A stretch of 64,000 bases of DNA, taken from the NCBI GenBank assembly GCA_019634735.1, contig JAHCAT010000006.1:62001-126000 (forward strand), read 5' to 3'. Below are positions 28,630 through 36,678 of the stretch, one piece after another. Each line of letters opens with the position of its first letter. Positions within the stretch are counted from its first letter, which is position 1. The stretch is from Lysobacterales bacterium (GTDB taxonomy: Bacteria > Pseudomonadota > Gammaproteobacteria > Xanthomonadales > UBA2363). The translations under genes were made by a program, and so were the position numbers. A model generated the notes under the pieces. The model did not search any database. It was not told the origin of the DNA and worked only from the letters and a program-made list of their open reading frames with translations.

Positions 28630-30267
28630 ATGGCCAGCCGCCTGCTCGCTCTCGCCCTGCCCGCCTGCACGTTCAGTGCCGGACTGCTCGGCGCCGCCCT
28701 GGCCGGCGTGGGAGCGCCCTTCCCCGGGACCGACCCCGCCCTGTGCGACGGATCCGTCACCAGCGCCCCGGACGACCGCGTCCATCGGTCCGGTTTCGAG
28801 TGGCTGGATCTGGCGGCCGACAGCCATGCGATGGCGCGCTGGAATCCGCACCCTGTCCACGACACCTGCTCGCAGGCGTTCCACGACAGCTTCTTCGTGG
28901 TGGCGCCCGACGGCCGTCGCTATCCGACCTGGCATCCGCCCACCGCGACGGATCCCGCCACCGGCCAGCCCTGCACGTTCGGCCATGAACACGGTCGCGA
29001 CCCGCGTCTTTCGCAACTCTGGAAGACCGGCCAGATCCAGCGCAGCTATTTCTGGGACGCCAACGGCAACGGCGAAATGGACGATTTCGAGGCGGCGCTT
29101 GCCGGCGTGCCGTTCGGCTGGGTCGCGGAGACCGCCGACGCGTGGTTCCAGTCGCAAGGCATCCCGGCAATGCGCCACGAGGACCATGTCGGCCACAAGA
29201 TCGAGTGGGCGAACGGCGAACCCGACATCGCGACCCACGGCATGAGCAGCGCCGCCAACGGAGGGGTCTGGATCGGACGGCTCGGCAATGGCGTGATGGC
29301 GCAGGACACCGGCATGCGCTGTTTCTTCCTGGCCAAGACCCATCAGGGCGTGTCCACCGCCGACGCCTTCACCCACAACCTGCACGAGGTGCTCTACCTG
29401 GCCGACTGCAGACACCGCGACGACCTGGCCGACTGCATCGATCCGGACGACCTGCATTCGTGCCCCGATCGCCACCCGCAAAACCACGCGATGAGCGTTT
29501 CCGTACTGCAGCCATTCGGACGCAGCGGTGGTTTCACCCGCTTCATGCCGATGTGCAACGTGCCCCGGCGCAACGATCCCCAGGACTTCGTCGCGATGCC
29601 GCCCAGCCCCTGGTCCCCCTGGTATCCCGATGGCGAGGGCGATCGTGAGATCGTCGATCGCGCCTGCGTGGAGATCGGCTTCCTGGTGCCCCCGGGTCAG
29701 TGGTCGCAGATCATGTACGAGGCCTGGCCAGCGTCGCTCTCGCTGCGCCGGCCCGACGGTAGCGCCCTGGTGTCCGGCGTGAATCTGCTGTTCGACGTGA
29801 TGGACGCGGTCCGCTACCACTACCCGGAGCCGCTCAAGCTGCAGCGCGGGTACCACCTCGTGCGGCCGGAGCTGGCCGGAAGCCACCTGGGCTACAGCCA
29901 GGACCTGTGCCACGACGACAGCCTGTCCGGCCAGGGTCGCCGCGCGCGCGGCGGAGCCTGCGACTGGTCGACGCAGTTCGGCACCGTCCATGTCGAATGG
30001 GACCATCCGACGGCCGGCTTCCGCGGCCTGGAACGGGGCGCCTATTTCCAGCCGGCCGACATCGACAACGCCGGCGGCCCGACCCGCTGGTTCACCGATC
30101 CGTTCGGACGCAACGCGGGCACGCTGCCGTTTCCGGGCGCGCTGCCACAGCACCTGTCGGCCCGGGCGCTGCGCTATTCGCAGCTGATCGGCGGCGCCTC
30201 GATCGATCCCCGGGTGGCCCAGCGCAGCCACGACGACGGCGGCGGCACCGTGCACGCGCCGAACTAG
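28630..30267 (+). CDS. Secreted protein with CTFGHEHGRDP motif and EF-hand-like loop, unknown function
   Basis: 545 residues from ATG 28630, which begins a signal peptide (LLALALPACTFSAGLLGAAL); the upstream in-frame GTG would give a non-signal extension. The mature protein is rich in His, Trp and Cys. Notable pieces: HPPTATDPATGQPCTFGHEHG (split here: HPPTA then CTFGHEHGRDP, about residues 101-123), and DANGNGEMDDFE at about 143-154. The latter has the D-x-N-x-N-G-x-M-D-x-x-E spacing of a calcium EF-hand loop. The many His/Asp/Cys suggest metal binding. I do not recognise a family with a known function. It is divergent from mraZ and has no partner. Confidence 0.75.
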   Translation: MASRLLALALPACTFSAGLLGAALAGVGAPFPGTDPALCDGSVTSAPDDRVHRSGFEWLDLAADSHAMARWNPHPVHDTCSQAFHDSFFVVAPDGRRYPTWHPPTATDPATGQPCTFGHEHGRDPRLSQLWKTGQIQRSYFWDANGNGEMDDFEAALAGVPFGWVAETADAWFQSQGIPAMRHEDHVGHKIEWANGEPDIATHGMSSAANGGVWIGRLGNGVMAQDTGMRCFFLAKTHQGVSTADAFTHNLHEVLYLADCRHRDDLADCIDPDDLHSCPDRHPQNHAMSVSVLQPFGRSGGFTRFMPMCNVPRRNDPQDFVAMPPSPWSPWYPDGEGDREIVDRACVEIGFLVPPGQWSQIMYEAWPASLSLRRPDGSALVSGVNLLFDVMDAVRYHYPEPLKLQRGYHLVRPELAGSHLGYSQDLCHDDSLSGQGRRARGGACDWSTQFGTVHVEWDHPTAGFRGLERGAYFQPADIDNAGGPTRWFTDPFGRNAGTLPFPGALPQHLSARALRYSQLIGGASIDPRVAQRSHDDGGGTVHAPN

Positions 30268-30684
30268 CGGGCAGCTGAAGCACAGGCTGCCGGCTGCGGC
30301 CATGGATGGCCGCTCGACGAAGCGGCCGCGCAGGCAGTTGCGTGGACCCGGGCGCCTCCGGAACTGCGCCGGACGGGCGACTTGAGGAACGACCGGGACG
30401 GTCGTTCCTCAAGTCGCCGGGGAAGTTCCACGGGACACGGGAAGGTTCGAGTGATCGGGCGTTTCCCGGCCCACGCAGGGATGCCAGGATCGCGCCGGGG
30501 TGCCGGGGTCTGAGCGGGGGGGCGGCGGATCGCGGCCGGCGCGAGGTCGTTTCGAGAACCCCGCACAGGCCGCGCCACAGCGCCAGGATCGGTGGCCCCG
30601 GCAGGCCGGGGCGTCGGCCATGCGGGCCAGCCGCACCCGGCGCGACGCACCGGCCGGGTCCGCACCGGGCGCGCTGGAAAGGTT
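30268..30684. other. Gap between the secreted-protein gene and rnpB
   Basis: 417 bp. The only structured element is the perfect hairpin at 30376-30418. The remainder is G+C-rich and I see no gene in it. Confidence 0.5.
30376..30418. terminator. Perfect 19-bp hairpin between convergent transcripts
   Basis: Arm GGCGACTTGAGGAACGACC (30376-30394), loop GGGAC, exact complementary arm 30400-30418. It lies between a plus-strand gene (ends 30267) and rnpB on the minus strand (ends near 30685), so it could stop both transcripts. No T-run follows, and its perfection may instead mark a recent palindromic insertion. Confidence 0.45.
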
Positions 30685-31034
30685 GGAGCCGGCCTGTAAG
30701 CCGGGTTCTGTCGAGGACGGTCATTCCTCTGGGACGCACGTCACCGTGCGCCTCGTGCGGCCTACCCGGACCCGACGCGGGCAACGTCATGGGGTCCCTA
30801 TTTGGCCTTGCTCCGGATGGGGTTTGCCGTGCCGGTCCGTTGCCGGACTCGCGGTGCGCTCTTACCGCACCGTTTCACCCTTGCCACGCGCGCCTTGCGG
30901 CGCCGTTCGGCGGTCTGCTCTCTGTTGCACTTTCCGTCGGCTCGCGCCGCCCAGGCGTTACCTGGCATCCTGCCCTGCGGAGCCCGGACTTTCCTCCACC
31001 GCCTTGCGGCGGCAGCGACCGTCCGGCCGACTCC
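30685..31034 (-). ncRNA. rnpB: RNase P RNA (class A)
   Basis: Catalytic RNA of RNase P, which trims the 5' ends of tRNA precursors. On the minus strand the 5' GGAGTCGGCC pairs with the 3' GGCCGGCTCC (helix P1). The universal core GGAGGAAAGTCCGGGCTCC is at 30979-30997, followed by CAGGGCAGGATGCCAGGTAA. Further diagnostic pieces are AGAGAGCAGACCGCC, AAGGGTGAAACGGTGCGGTA, CGGAGCAAGGCCAAATAGGG and the 3' segment GACAGAACCCGGCTTA. Its length of about 350 bases fits bacterial type A. ORFs crossing it are artefacts. Confidence 0.96.
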
Positions 31035-31041
31035 AGGTCGC

Positions 31042-31047
31042 AGTGTA
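31042..31047 (-). promoter_or_regulatory. -10 element of rnpB
   Basis: TACACT on the minus strand, seven bases before the first G of the P1 helix. No good -35 hexamer is seen at the expected spacing. The remaining bases up to 31310 hold only the leader of the next gene, with GGAGG near 31297. Confidence 0.5.
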
Positions 31048-31310
31048 CCGGATGCCGCCCCGCCGGGCGCCGGGAACGCGCGGCGAACGCCACGGATCAT
31101 GCGCTTGCGCGGTTGTGCACAGGCGCCATCCCGCTCGCATGTTCCCGATCCCCGCTCGGGCCAGTCCTGGCACGCCCGCGATCCCGACCGGGTCGCGCCA
31201 CGTCTTCGCCTCCCGATAACCTGTCGTCGCGCACACTGGCGCATGCCCTTGCGTCGACGACAAGGCGTCGCCGCGGGCGCCCGCCCCGCTCCCTCGGAGG
31301 ACACGGCCGC

Positions 31311-32957
31311 ATGACCAAGGCATCCGATCTGTTCGTCGCCGCACTCGAAGCCGAGGGCGTCACACACGTCTTCGGCATTCCCGGCGAGGAGAACCTCGAC
31401 CTGCTCGAATCCCTGCGCAAGTCCTCCATCGAGCTGGTGCTGACCCGCCATGAGCAGGGTGCCGGCTTCATGGCGGCCACCCTCGGCCGGCTCACGGGCA
31501 AGGCAGGCGTGTGTCTCGCCACGCTGGGGCCGGGCGCGACCAACCTGGTCACCGCCGCGGCCTACGCGCAGCTGGGCGCGATGCCGATGATCATGATCAC
31601 CGGCCAGAAACCCATCCGGAGCAGCAAGCAGGGGCATTTCCAGATCGTCGACGTGGTCGGGATGATGTCGCCGTTGACCAAGTACACCCGGCAGATCGTC
31701 GCCGCCGACAGCATACCCGCCCGGGTGCGCGAAGCGTTCCGCCGCGCCATGGAGGAACGCCCGGGCGCGACCCACCTGGAACTGCCCCAGGACATCGCCG
31801 GCGACGACAGCGAGGCGACCGTGATTCCCGCGTCGTATTCGCGTCGGCCCATCGCCGAGCGCAAGGCCGTCGCCGCCGCGGCGGATGCGATCCGCAGCGC
31901 GCGCCATCCGCTGGTCATGATCGGCGCCGGCGCCAATCGCAAGACCGTGGCCAACAGCCTGCGCAACCTGTTCGGCAAGCTGGGCATCCCGTTCTTCACC
32001 ACGCAGATGGGCAAGGGCGTGATGGACGAGGAGGATCCCCTGTGGCTGGGCAATGCGGCGCTGTCCGATCATGATTTCGTGCACCGCGCCATCGACGCCG
32101 CCGACTGCATCATCAACATCGGCCACGACGTGATCGAGAAGCCGCCGTTCTTCATGCGCAAGGGCCGGCGCACGGTGATCCACGTCAACTACAGCAGCGC
32201 CGAGGTCGATGCGGTGTACTTCCCGCAGATCGAGGTGGTCGGCGACATCGCCGATGCCGTCTGGCAGCTGGCCGGGGCGCTCGAAGCGCAACCGCACTGG
32301 GATTTCGGGTTCTTCCGGCGGACCCGGGAGGCCCTGCTGCGGCAGATCGAGCGCTGCGGCCAGGACGACCGCTTCCCGATGACCGTGCCGCGGATGGTCG
32401 CCGAACTGCAGCAGATCCTCTCGCCACGCGACCGCCTGTGCCTGGACAACGGCCTGTACAAGCTGTGGTTCGCGCGCAACTACCGCTGCAGGCATCCGAA
32501 CACGATGCTGCTGGACAACGCCCTGGCGACGATGGGCGCCGGGCTGCCATCGGCCATCGCCGCGCGCATCCACGACCGCGAACACAAGGTCGTCGCCATC
32601 TGCGGGGATGGCGGCTTCATGATGAACTCGCAGGAACTGGAGACCGCGGTGCGTCTGCGGCAGGACCTGGTGGTGCTGGTGCTGCGCGACGACGCCTTCG
32701 GGATGATCAAGTGGAAGCAGCAGCACGAGAACTACCCGGTCTACGGCATGGACACCGGCAACCCCGACTTCGTGCGATACGCCGAAAGCTACGGCGCGCA
32801 CGGGCACCGGATCGGCTCGCTGGACGCCTTCGCGCCCCGCCTGCGCGAGATCCTGGACATGCCCGGCGTGCATGTCGTCGAAGTGCCGATCACCTATGTC
32901 GACGACGACCGGCTGCTCAACGAGGACATCCCCAGGCTGGCCGCCGCGGTCGAATGA
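31311..32957 (+). CDS. Acetolactate-synthase-like thiamine diphosphate enzyme
   Basis: 548 residues from ATG 31311, after a GGAGG site. Three TPP-enzyme domains: N-terminal pyrimidine-binding with VFGIPGEENLDL and the catalytic Glu in LTRHEQGAGFMA; central domain (PLVMIGAGANRKTV); C-terminal PP-binding with GDGGFMMNSQELETAV (Mg2+/TPP motif GDG...N). LATLGPGATNLV is typical of IlvB/AlsS-type proteins. No regulatory small subunit follows, so a biosynthetic role is less likely than a catabolic or other ThDP carboligase/decarboxylase role. The adjacent aldehyde dehydrogenase suggests an aldehyde intermediate, but this is inferred. Confidence 0.88.
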   Translation: MTKASDLFVAALEAEGVTHVFGIPGEENLDLLESLRKSSIELVLTRHEQGAGFMAATLGRLTGKAGVCLATLGPGATNLVTAAAYAQLGAMPMIMITGQKPIRSSKQGHFQIVDVVGMMSPLTKYTRQIVAADSIPARVREAFRRAMEERPGATHLELPQDIAGDDSEATVIPASYSRRPIAERKAVAAAADAIRSARHPLVMIGAGANRKTVANSLRNLFGKLGIPFFTTQMGKGVMDEEDPLWLGNAALSDHDFVHRAIDAADCIINIGHDVIEKPPFFMRKGRRTVIHVNYSSAEVDAVYFPQIEVVGDIADAVWQLAGALEAQPHWDFGFFRRTREALLRQIERCGQDDRFPMTVPRMVAELQQILSPRDRLCLDNGLYKLWFARNYRCRHPNTMLLDNALATMGAGLPSAIAARIHDREHKVVAICGDGGFMMNSQELETAVRLRQDLVVLVLRDDAFGMIKWKQQHENYPVYGMDTGNPDFVRYAESYGAHGHRIGSLDAFAPRLREILDMPGVHVVEVPITYVDDDRLLNEDIPRLAAAVE

Positions 32958-32979
32958 CCTGCACATGACGGAGACCTCC

Positions 32980-34461
32980 ATGACCAAGCGCAAGCGCAGC
33001 AATACTTCCAGGGACGGCAAGCCGGGCGAGGCCAGGCTGCCCGCCAGCTATCCCTGGTACCTCGCCAACAGGCCGGTCGCGGCGAAGGCCGACCTCGACG
33101 TCCTCGACAAGTTCACCGGCGAGGTCGCCACGCGGGTGCCGCTGGTCGGTGCCGCCGAGGTACGCAAGGCAGTCGGCGCCGCCTACAGGGCGCGCGAGGC
33201 GATGGCGGCGTTCCCGCCCGACGCCCGAAGGGACGTTCTGGAACACTGCGTGCGCCGTTTCGTCGAGCGCCACGACGAACTCGCGCTGTCGCTCTGCATC
33301 GAAGCGGGAAAGCCGATCAAGGATGCGCGGGGCGAAGTCGACCGCCTGATCGACACCTTCCGGATCGCCGCCGGCGAAGCGACACGCCCGCCGGGCGAGG
33401 TGATCAACCTCGAACTGTCGCCGCGCACCCGCGGCTACCGCGGCATGGTCAAGCGCGTGCCGGTCGGCGTATGCAGCTTCATCACGCCGTTCAACTTCCC
33501 GCTCAACCTCGTTGCGCACAAGGTGGCGCCGGCGATCGCCGCGGGCTGCCCGTTCGTGCTCAAGCCGGCCATGAAGACGCCGGTGGGCGCGCTCATCATC
33601 GGCGAGGTGCTCGCCGAGACCGACCTGCCCAAGGGCGCGTTCTCGGTGCTCAACTGCTCGAACGAGGACGCGGCCATCCTGGTCGAGGACGAACGCATCG
33701 CGTTGCTCAGCTTCACCGGCAGCCTGCTCGGCTGGGATCTGAAGGCGCGTGCCGGTCGCAAGAAGGTCACCCTGGAACTGGGCGGCAACGCCGCCTGCAT
33801 CGTCGATGCCGACCCGGGCGCCGATCTCGACCACGTGGTCGATCGCCTGGCGTTCGGTGCCTACTACCAGTCCGGCCAGAGCTGCATCAGCGTGCAGCGC
33901 ATCCTGGTCCACGCCAGTCTCTACCCTGCCCTGCGCAAGCGGTTCAGGGACAAGGTCGCTGGTCTGCGCATGGGCGATCCGCGCGACGAGAGGACCTTCA
34001 TCGGCCCGGTCATCGACGAGGACGCCGCCAGGCGCATCGAGTCCTGGGTCGCAGCCGCGGAGCGCAAGGGCGCCAGGCGTCTCGCGGGCGGCAAGCGCAA
34101 GGGCAACCTGCTGCCCGCCACCTTGCTGGAAAAGGTGCCGCGCGACAGCGATCTCTATCGCAAGGAAGTGTTCGGCCCGGTGGCGATGATGGAGCCCTTC
34201 GAGGACTTCGAGCAGGCCATCGAGCGCGTCAACGACAGCGATTTCGGACTGCAGGCGGGCGTGTTCACCGGCAGCCTGGCGCACACGATGCTCGCCTGGG
34301 ACCGGCTGCGCGTGGGCGGCGTGGTGGTGGGCGACGTGCCCAGCTTCCGCGTGGACAACATGCCCTACGGCGGGGTCAAGCAGTCCGGGCTCGGCAGGGA
34401 GGGCGTGCGCCACGCCATCGAGGACATGAGCGAACCCCGCCTGCTGGTGGTCAGGACCTGA
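32980..34461 (+). CDS. NAD(P)-dependent aldehyde dehydrogenase
   Basis: 493 residues from ATG 32980 (GGAG just upstream); ATG 32965 is the alternative. It oxidises an aldehyde to the acid. Motifs: ITPFNFPLNLVAHKVAPAI and KPAMKTPVGA (cofactor binding), LSFTGS, catalytic Glu in TLELGGNA, catalytic Cys in QSGQSCISVQR, and EVFGPVAMM. It follows the ThDP enzyme by 22 bp on the same strand, so they are probably co-transcribed. The substrate cannot be read from the sequence. A Lys/Arg-rich N-terminal extension of about 20 residues is unusual. Confidence 0.92.
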   Translation: MTKRKRSNTSRDGKPGEARLPASYPWYLANRPVAAKADLDVLDKFTGEVATRVPLVGAAEVRKAVGAAYRAREAMAAFPPDARRDVLEHCVRRFVERHDELALSLCIEAGKPIKDARGEVDRLIDTFRIAAGEATRPPGEVINLELSPRTRGYRGMVKRVPVGVCSFITPFNFPLNLVAHKVAPAIAAGCPFVLKPAMKTPVGALIIGEVLAETDLPKGAFSVLNCSNEDAAILVEDERIALLSFTGSLLGWDLKARAGRKKVTLELGGNAACIVDADPGADLDHVVDRLAFGAYYQSGQSCISVQRILVHASLYPALRKRFRDKVAGLRMGDPRDERTFIGPVIDEDAARRIESWVAAAERKGARRLAGGKRKGNLLPATLLEKVPRDSDLYRKEVFGPVAMMEPFEDFEQAIERVNDSDFGLQAGVFTGSLAHTMLAWDRLRVGGVVVGDVPSFRVDNMPYGGVKQSGLGREGVRHAIEDMSEPRLLVVRT

Positions 34462-34473
34462 GCCGGGGCGGTA

Positions 34474-34494
34474 CCGCCGCGAGGCGCGCGGCGG
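34474..34494. terminator. Hairpin between convergent genes
   Basis: CCGCCGCG-AGGCG-CGCGGCGG, 8-bp arms, 13 bases after the aldehyde dehydrogenase stop and before the convergent beta-lactamase end. No T-run. Confidence 0.3.
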
Positions 34495-34600
34495 CTCGGC
34501 CCCGGCGTCCCGAAGCGAGCCGGCGGCATGGGCGCCCGCGCGGTCCGACAGGGCGGCGCAGGCGCGTTGCGACCGGCGTCGCAAGGCCAGGCGCCGGCGA

Positions 34601-35545
34601 TCAGGTGCTCGCCAGCAGATGCTCCGCGACCAGGCGCGCGACCTTCGCATGCACGGCCTCGTCCTCGGGGCGGATGCGCGGATGGTGGCCGTCGGCCTCG
34701 TAGTAGCAGGCGATCACGAGCGGTGCCCGCTGCGGCGGCCAGGCGACGGCCACGTCGTTGTACTTGCTGGGAAGGCCGTCGACGATCGCGGTGCCGGTCT
34801 TGTCGCCGGCCCGCCAGTCCGGTGGCAGGCCGGCACGCAGTCGCTTCAGCCCGGTGCCGGTTTCCACCAGCCAGTCCTCGAGCTGCCGGCGCCCGCGCGG
34901 GGCGAGCAGGTCGCCGCCGAGCAGCCGGGCCGTCGTCCCGGCGATCGCGCGCGGGGTGGTGGTGTCGCGTTCCTCGCCGGGGCCGACCCGGTTCATCTCC
35001 GGTTCCCAGCGATCCAGCCGCGACACGGAATCTCCGAACACGTCCCGCCAGTAGGCGGTGACCGCCCGGGGTCCACCGAGTCGGCGGACCAGCAGGTTGG
35101 CGGCGACATTGTCGCTGGTGACCTGGGTGGCGCGCGCGAGCTCCAGTGCGCTCATGGCCTGGATGCCGGCGTCGAGGCGTGCCTGTATCACCGGCGCATG
35201 CGGCACCAGATCCCCGGCGGAGAAGCCGATCGGCGAATCGCCGTCCAGGCTGCCTTGCTGGTGCATGTGCAGGACCATGCCGGCGAGCAGGAGCTTGAAG
35301 GTCGAGCACAGGGCGAAGCGCTGGTCGGCGCGCCAGGCCAGGGCCTTGCCGCTGCCGGTATCCAGCGCGAACACGCCCAGGCGCCCGCCATGGGTCCTTT
35401 CCAGATCGCGCAGGCCGGCTTCGGTGTCGTGCCCGCCTGCCGCGTTGCGGTCGCGCGCGGCGCAGGCGACGAGCGCGGAGGCGCCGGCAGCGGTGAGAAG
35501 GTGCAGGGCCTGACGGCGGGTGATCGAGGGTGTACGCATGGGCAT
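34601..35545 (-). CDS. bla: Class A beta-lactamase, probable lipoprotein
   Basis: 314 residues from ATG 35545 (or 35539). Hydrolyses beta-lactams through an acyl-serine. Motifs: SxxK as STFK at 81-84, with Cys at 80 in the position equivalent to Cys69; SDN in TSDNVAAN; the omega loop EPEMN with the general-base Glu; KTG in GDKTGT. The N-terminus has TRRQALHLL, like a Tat signal, then a lipobox LVAC with Cys28, so it may be exported folded and lipid-anchored. No AmpR-type regulator is adjacent. The longer in-frame extension to 35818 overlaps the rsmI end and lacks signal-like features. Confidence 0.92.
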   Translation of the reverse strand: MPMRTPSITRRQALHLLTAAGASALVACAARDRNAAGGHDTEAGLRDLERTHGGRLGVFALDTGSGKALAWRADQRFALCSTFKLLLAGMVLHMHQQGSLDGDSPIGFSAGDLVPHAPVIQARLDAGIQAMSALELARATQVTSDNVAANLLVRRLGGPRAVTAYWRDVFGDSVSRLDRWEPEMNRVGPGEERDTTTPRAIAGTTARLLGGDLLAPRGRRQLEDWLVETGTGLKRLRAGLPPDWRAGDKTGTAIVDGLPSKYNDVAVAWPPQRAPLVIACYYEADGHHPRIRPEDEAVHAKVARLVAEHLLAST

Positions 35546-35801
35546 CGGGAACGGCTCGGGTCGAGGGCGGGCCACGATGGTAGATCGCCCACCTGGCGAT
35601 CTTCGGGCACATTGCGGCCGGGTCCGGGCGGCGCCCCGGCCGTCGACTAGACGGCGTCCGCGCAGGGGCCCGAATGCGGCGCTGACCCCGGCACGCTTCC
35701 CGGGCCCGGCCGGAGGCGCGGCAGGAGTTGGAGTCGGCCAGGCACGCGAGAGCCGATCGGGAACGTCGCCTCGGTGCGCTGGCCGACAGGTTCGGAGCCG
35801 G

Positions 35802-36650
35802 TCAGCCTTCGCCGGCACCCTCGTAAAGCGCCCGCCGCGGCGCGCCGCTCAGTTCGGCGGCGATGCGGGCGGCGCGGCTGGGCGGCAGTTCGCGCGCGAG
35901 CGCCGCGTACAGGCGCCTGCCCTCGGCCAATGCGGCGGCGCCCTCCTCGGCATTGCCCGACACCACCAGGACGAACTCGCCCCGGCGCTGGTCGGCATCG
36001 GCGGCGAGCGCCGCGGCGATGGTCGCGAGATCCGGACCGATCAGGGTCTCGAAGCGCTTGGTCAGCTCGCGCGCCAGGGTCGCCGGACGGTTGCCGCCGA
36101 ACACGGCGACCATGTCGGCCACGCTGTCGACGATCCGGTGCGACGACTCGTAGAGGATGAGCGTGCGCGGCTCGGCGGCCAGGGCCGCCAGCCGGGACCG
36201 GCGGGCCGCGGCGCGGGCCGGCAGGAAACCCTCGAACACGAAGCGGTCGCTGGCCAGGCCGGCCACGCTCAGCGCCGCGATGGCGGCGCACGCACCTGGC
36301 AGCGGATGCACGGGCAGGCCGGCGGCGCGCACCGCCGCGACCAGCCGGAAGCCCGGATCGCTGACCAGGGGGGTGCCGGCATCGGAGATCAGCGCGATGC
36401 GCTGGCCGGCGCGCAGACGCTCCACCAGGCGCTCGCACTGGGCGGCCTCGTTGTGCTCGTGCAGGGACTGCATCGGCGTTCCGATGCCGTACCGGTCGAG
36501 CAGGACGCGGCTGCCGCGGGTGTCCTCGGCGGCGATCAGGTCGGCCTGACGCAGCGTATCGAGCGCCCGCGCCGAGATGTCCTCGAGGTTGCCGATCGGC
36601 GTGGCCACCACGAACAGGGCGCCCGGGGCGTCGCGACGCTCGGCTATCAT
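35802..36650 (-). CDS. rsmI: 16S rRNA 2'-O-ribose C1402 methyltransferase RsmI
   Basis: 282 residues. A tetrapyrrole-methylase-fold enzyme that modifies the same nucleotide as RsmH. N-terminal LFVVATPIGNLEDISARAL, AAEDTRGSRVLLDRYGI, HEHNE, LISDAGTPLVSDPG and GARE-type SSHRIVDSV. ATG 36650; a longer ORF upstream runs into the lpoA gene on the other strand. It is divergent from lpoA, with only 28 bp between the start codons, so the promoters overlap. Confidence 0.95.
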   Translation of the reverse strand: MIAERRDAPGALFVVATPIGNLEDISARALDTLRQADLIAAEDTRGSRVLLDRYGIGTPMQSLHEHNEAAQCERLVERLRAGQRIALISDAGTPLVSDPGFRLVAAVRAAGLPVHPLPGACAAIAALSVAGLASDRFVFEGFLPARAAARRSRLAALAAEPRTLILYESSHRIVDSVADMVAVFGGNRPATLARELTKRFETLIGPDLATIAAALAADADQRRGEFVLVVSGNAEEGAAALAEGRRLYAALARELPPSRAARIAAELSGAPRRALYEGAGEG

Positions 36651-36678
36651 GCCCGGGTCAGGAAGAGATGGCCCGCCC

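Noticed and set aside
28380..28865. Minus-strand ORF upstream of mraZ (161 codons)
   Set aside because: It lies opposite the better supported secreted-protein gene and the mraZ promoter region, with no motif or ribosome site.
30306..31314. ORFs across the RNase P RNA region
   Set aside because: The conserved rnpB helices and core explain the sequence. The frame that continues into the ThDP enzyme is an upstream extension without a start signal.
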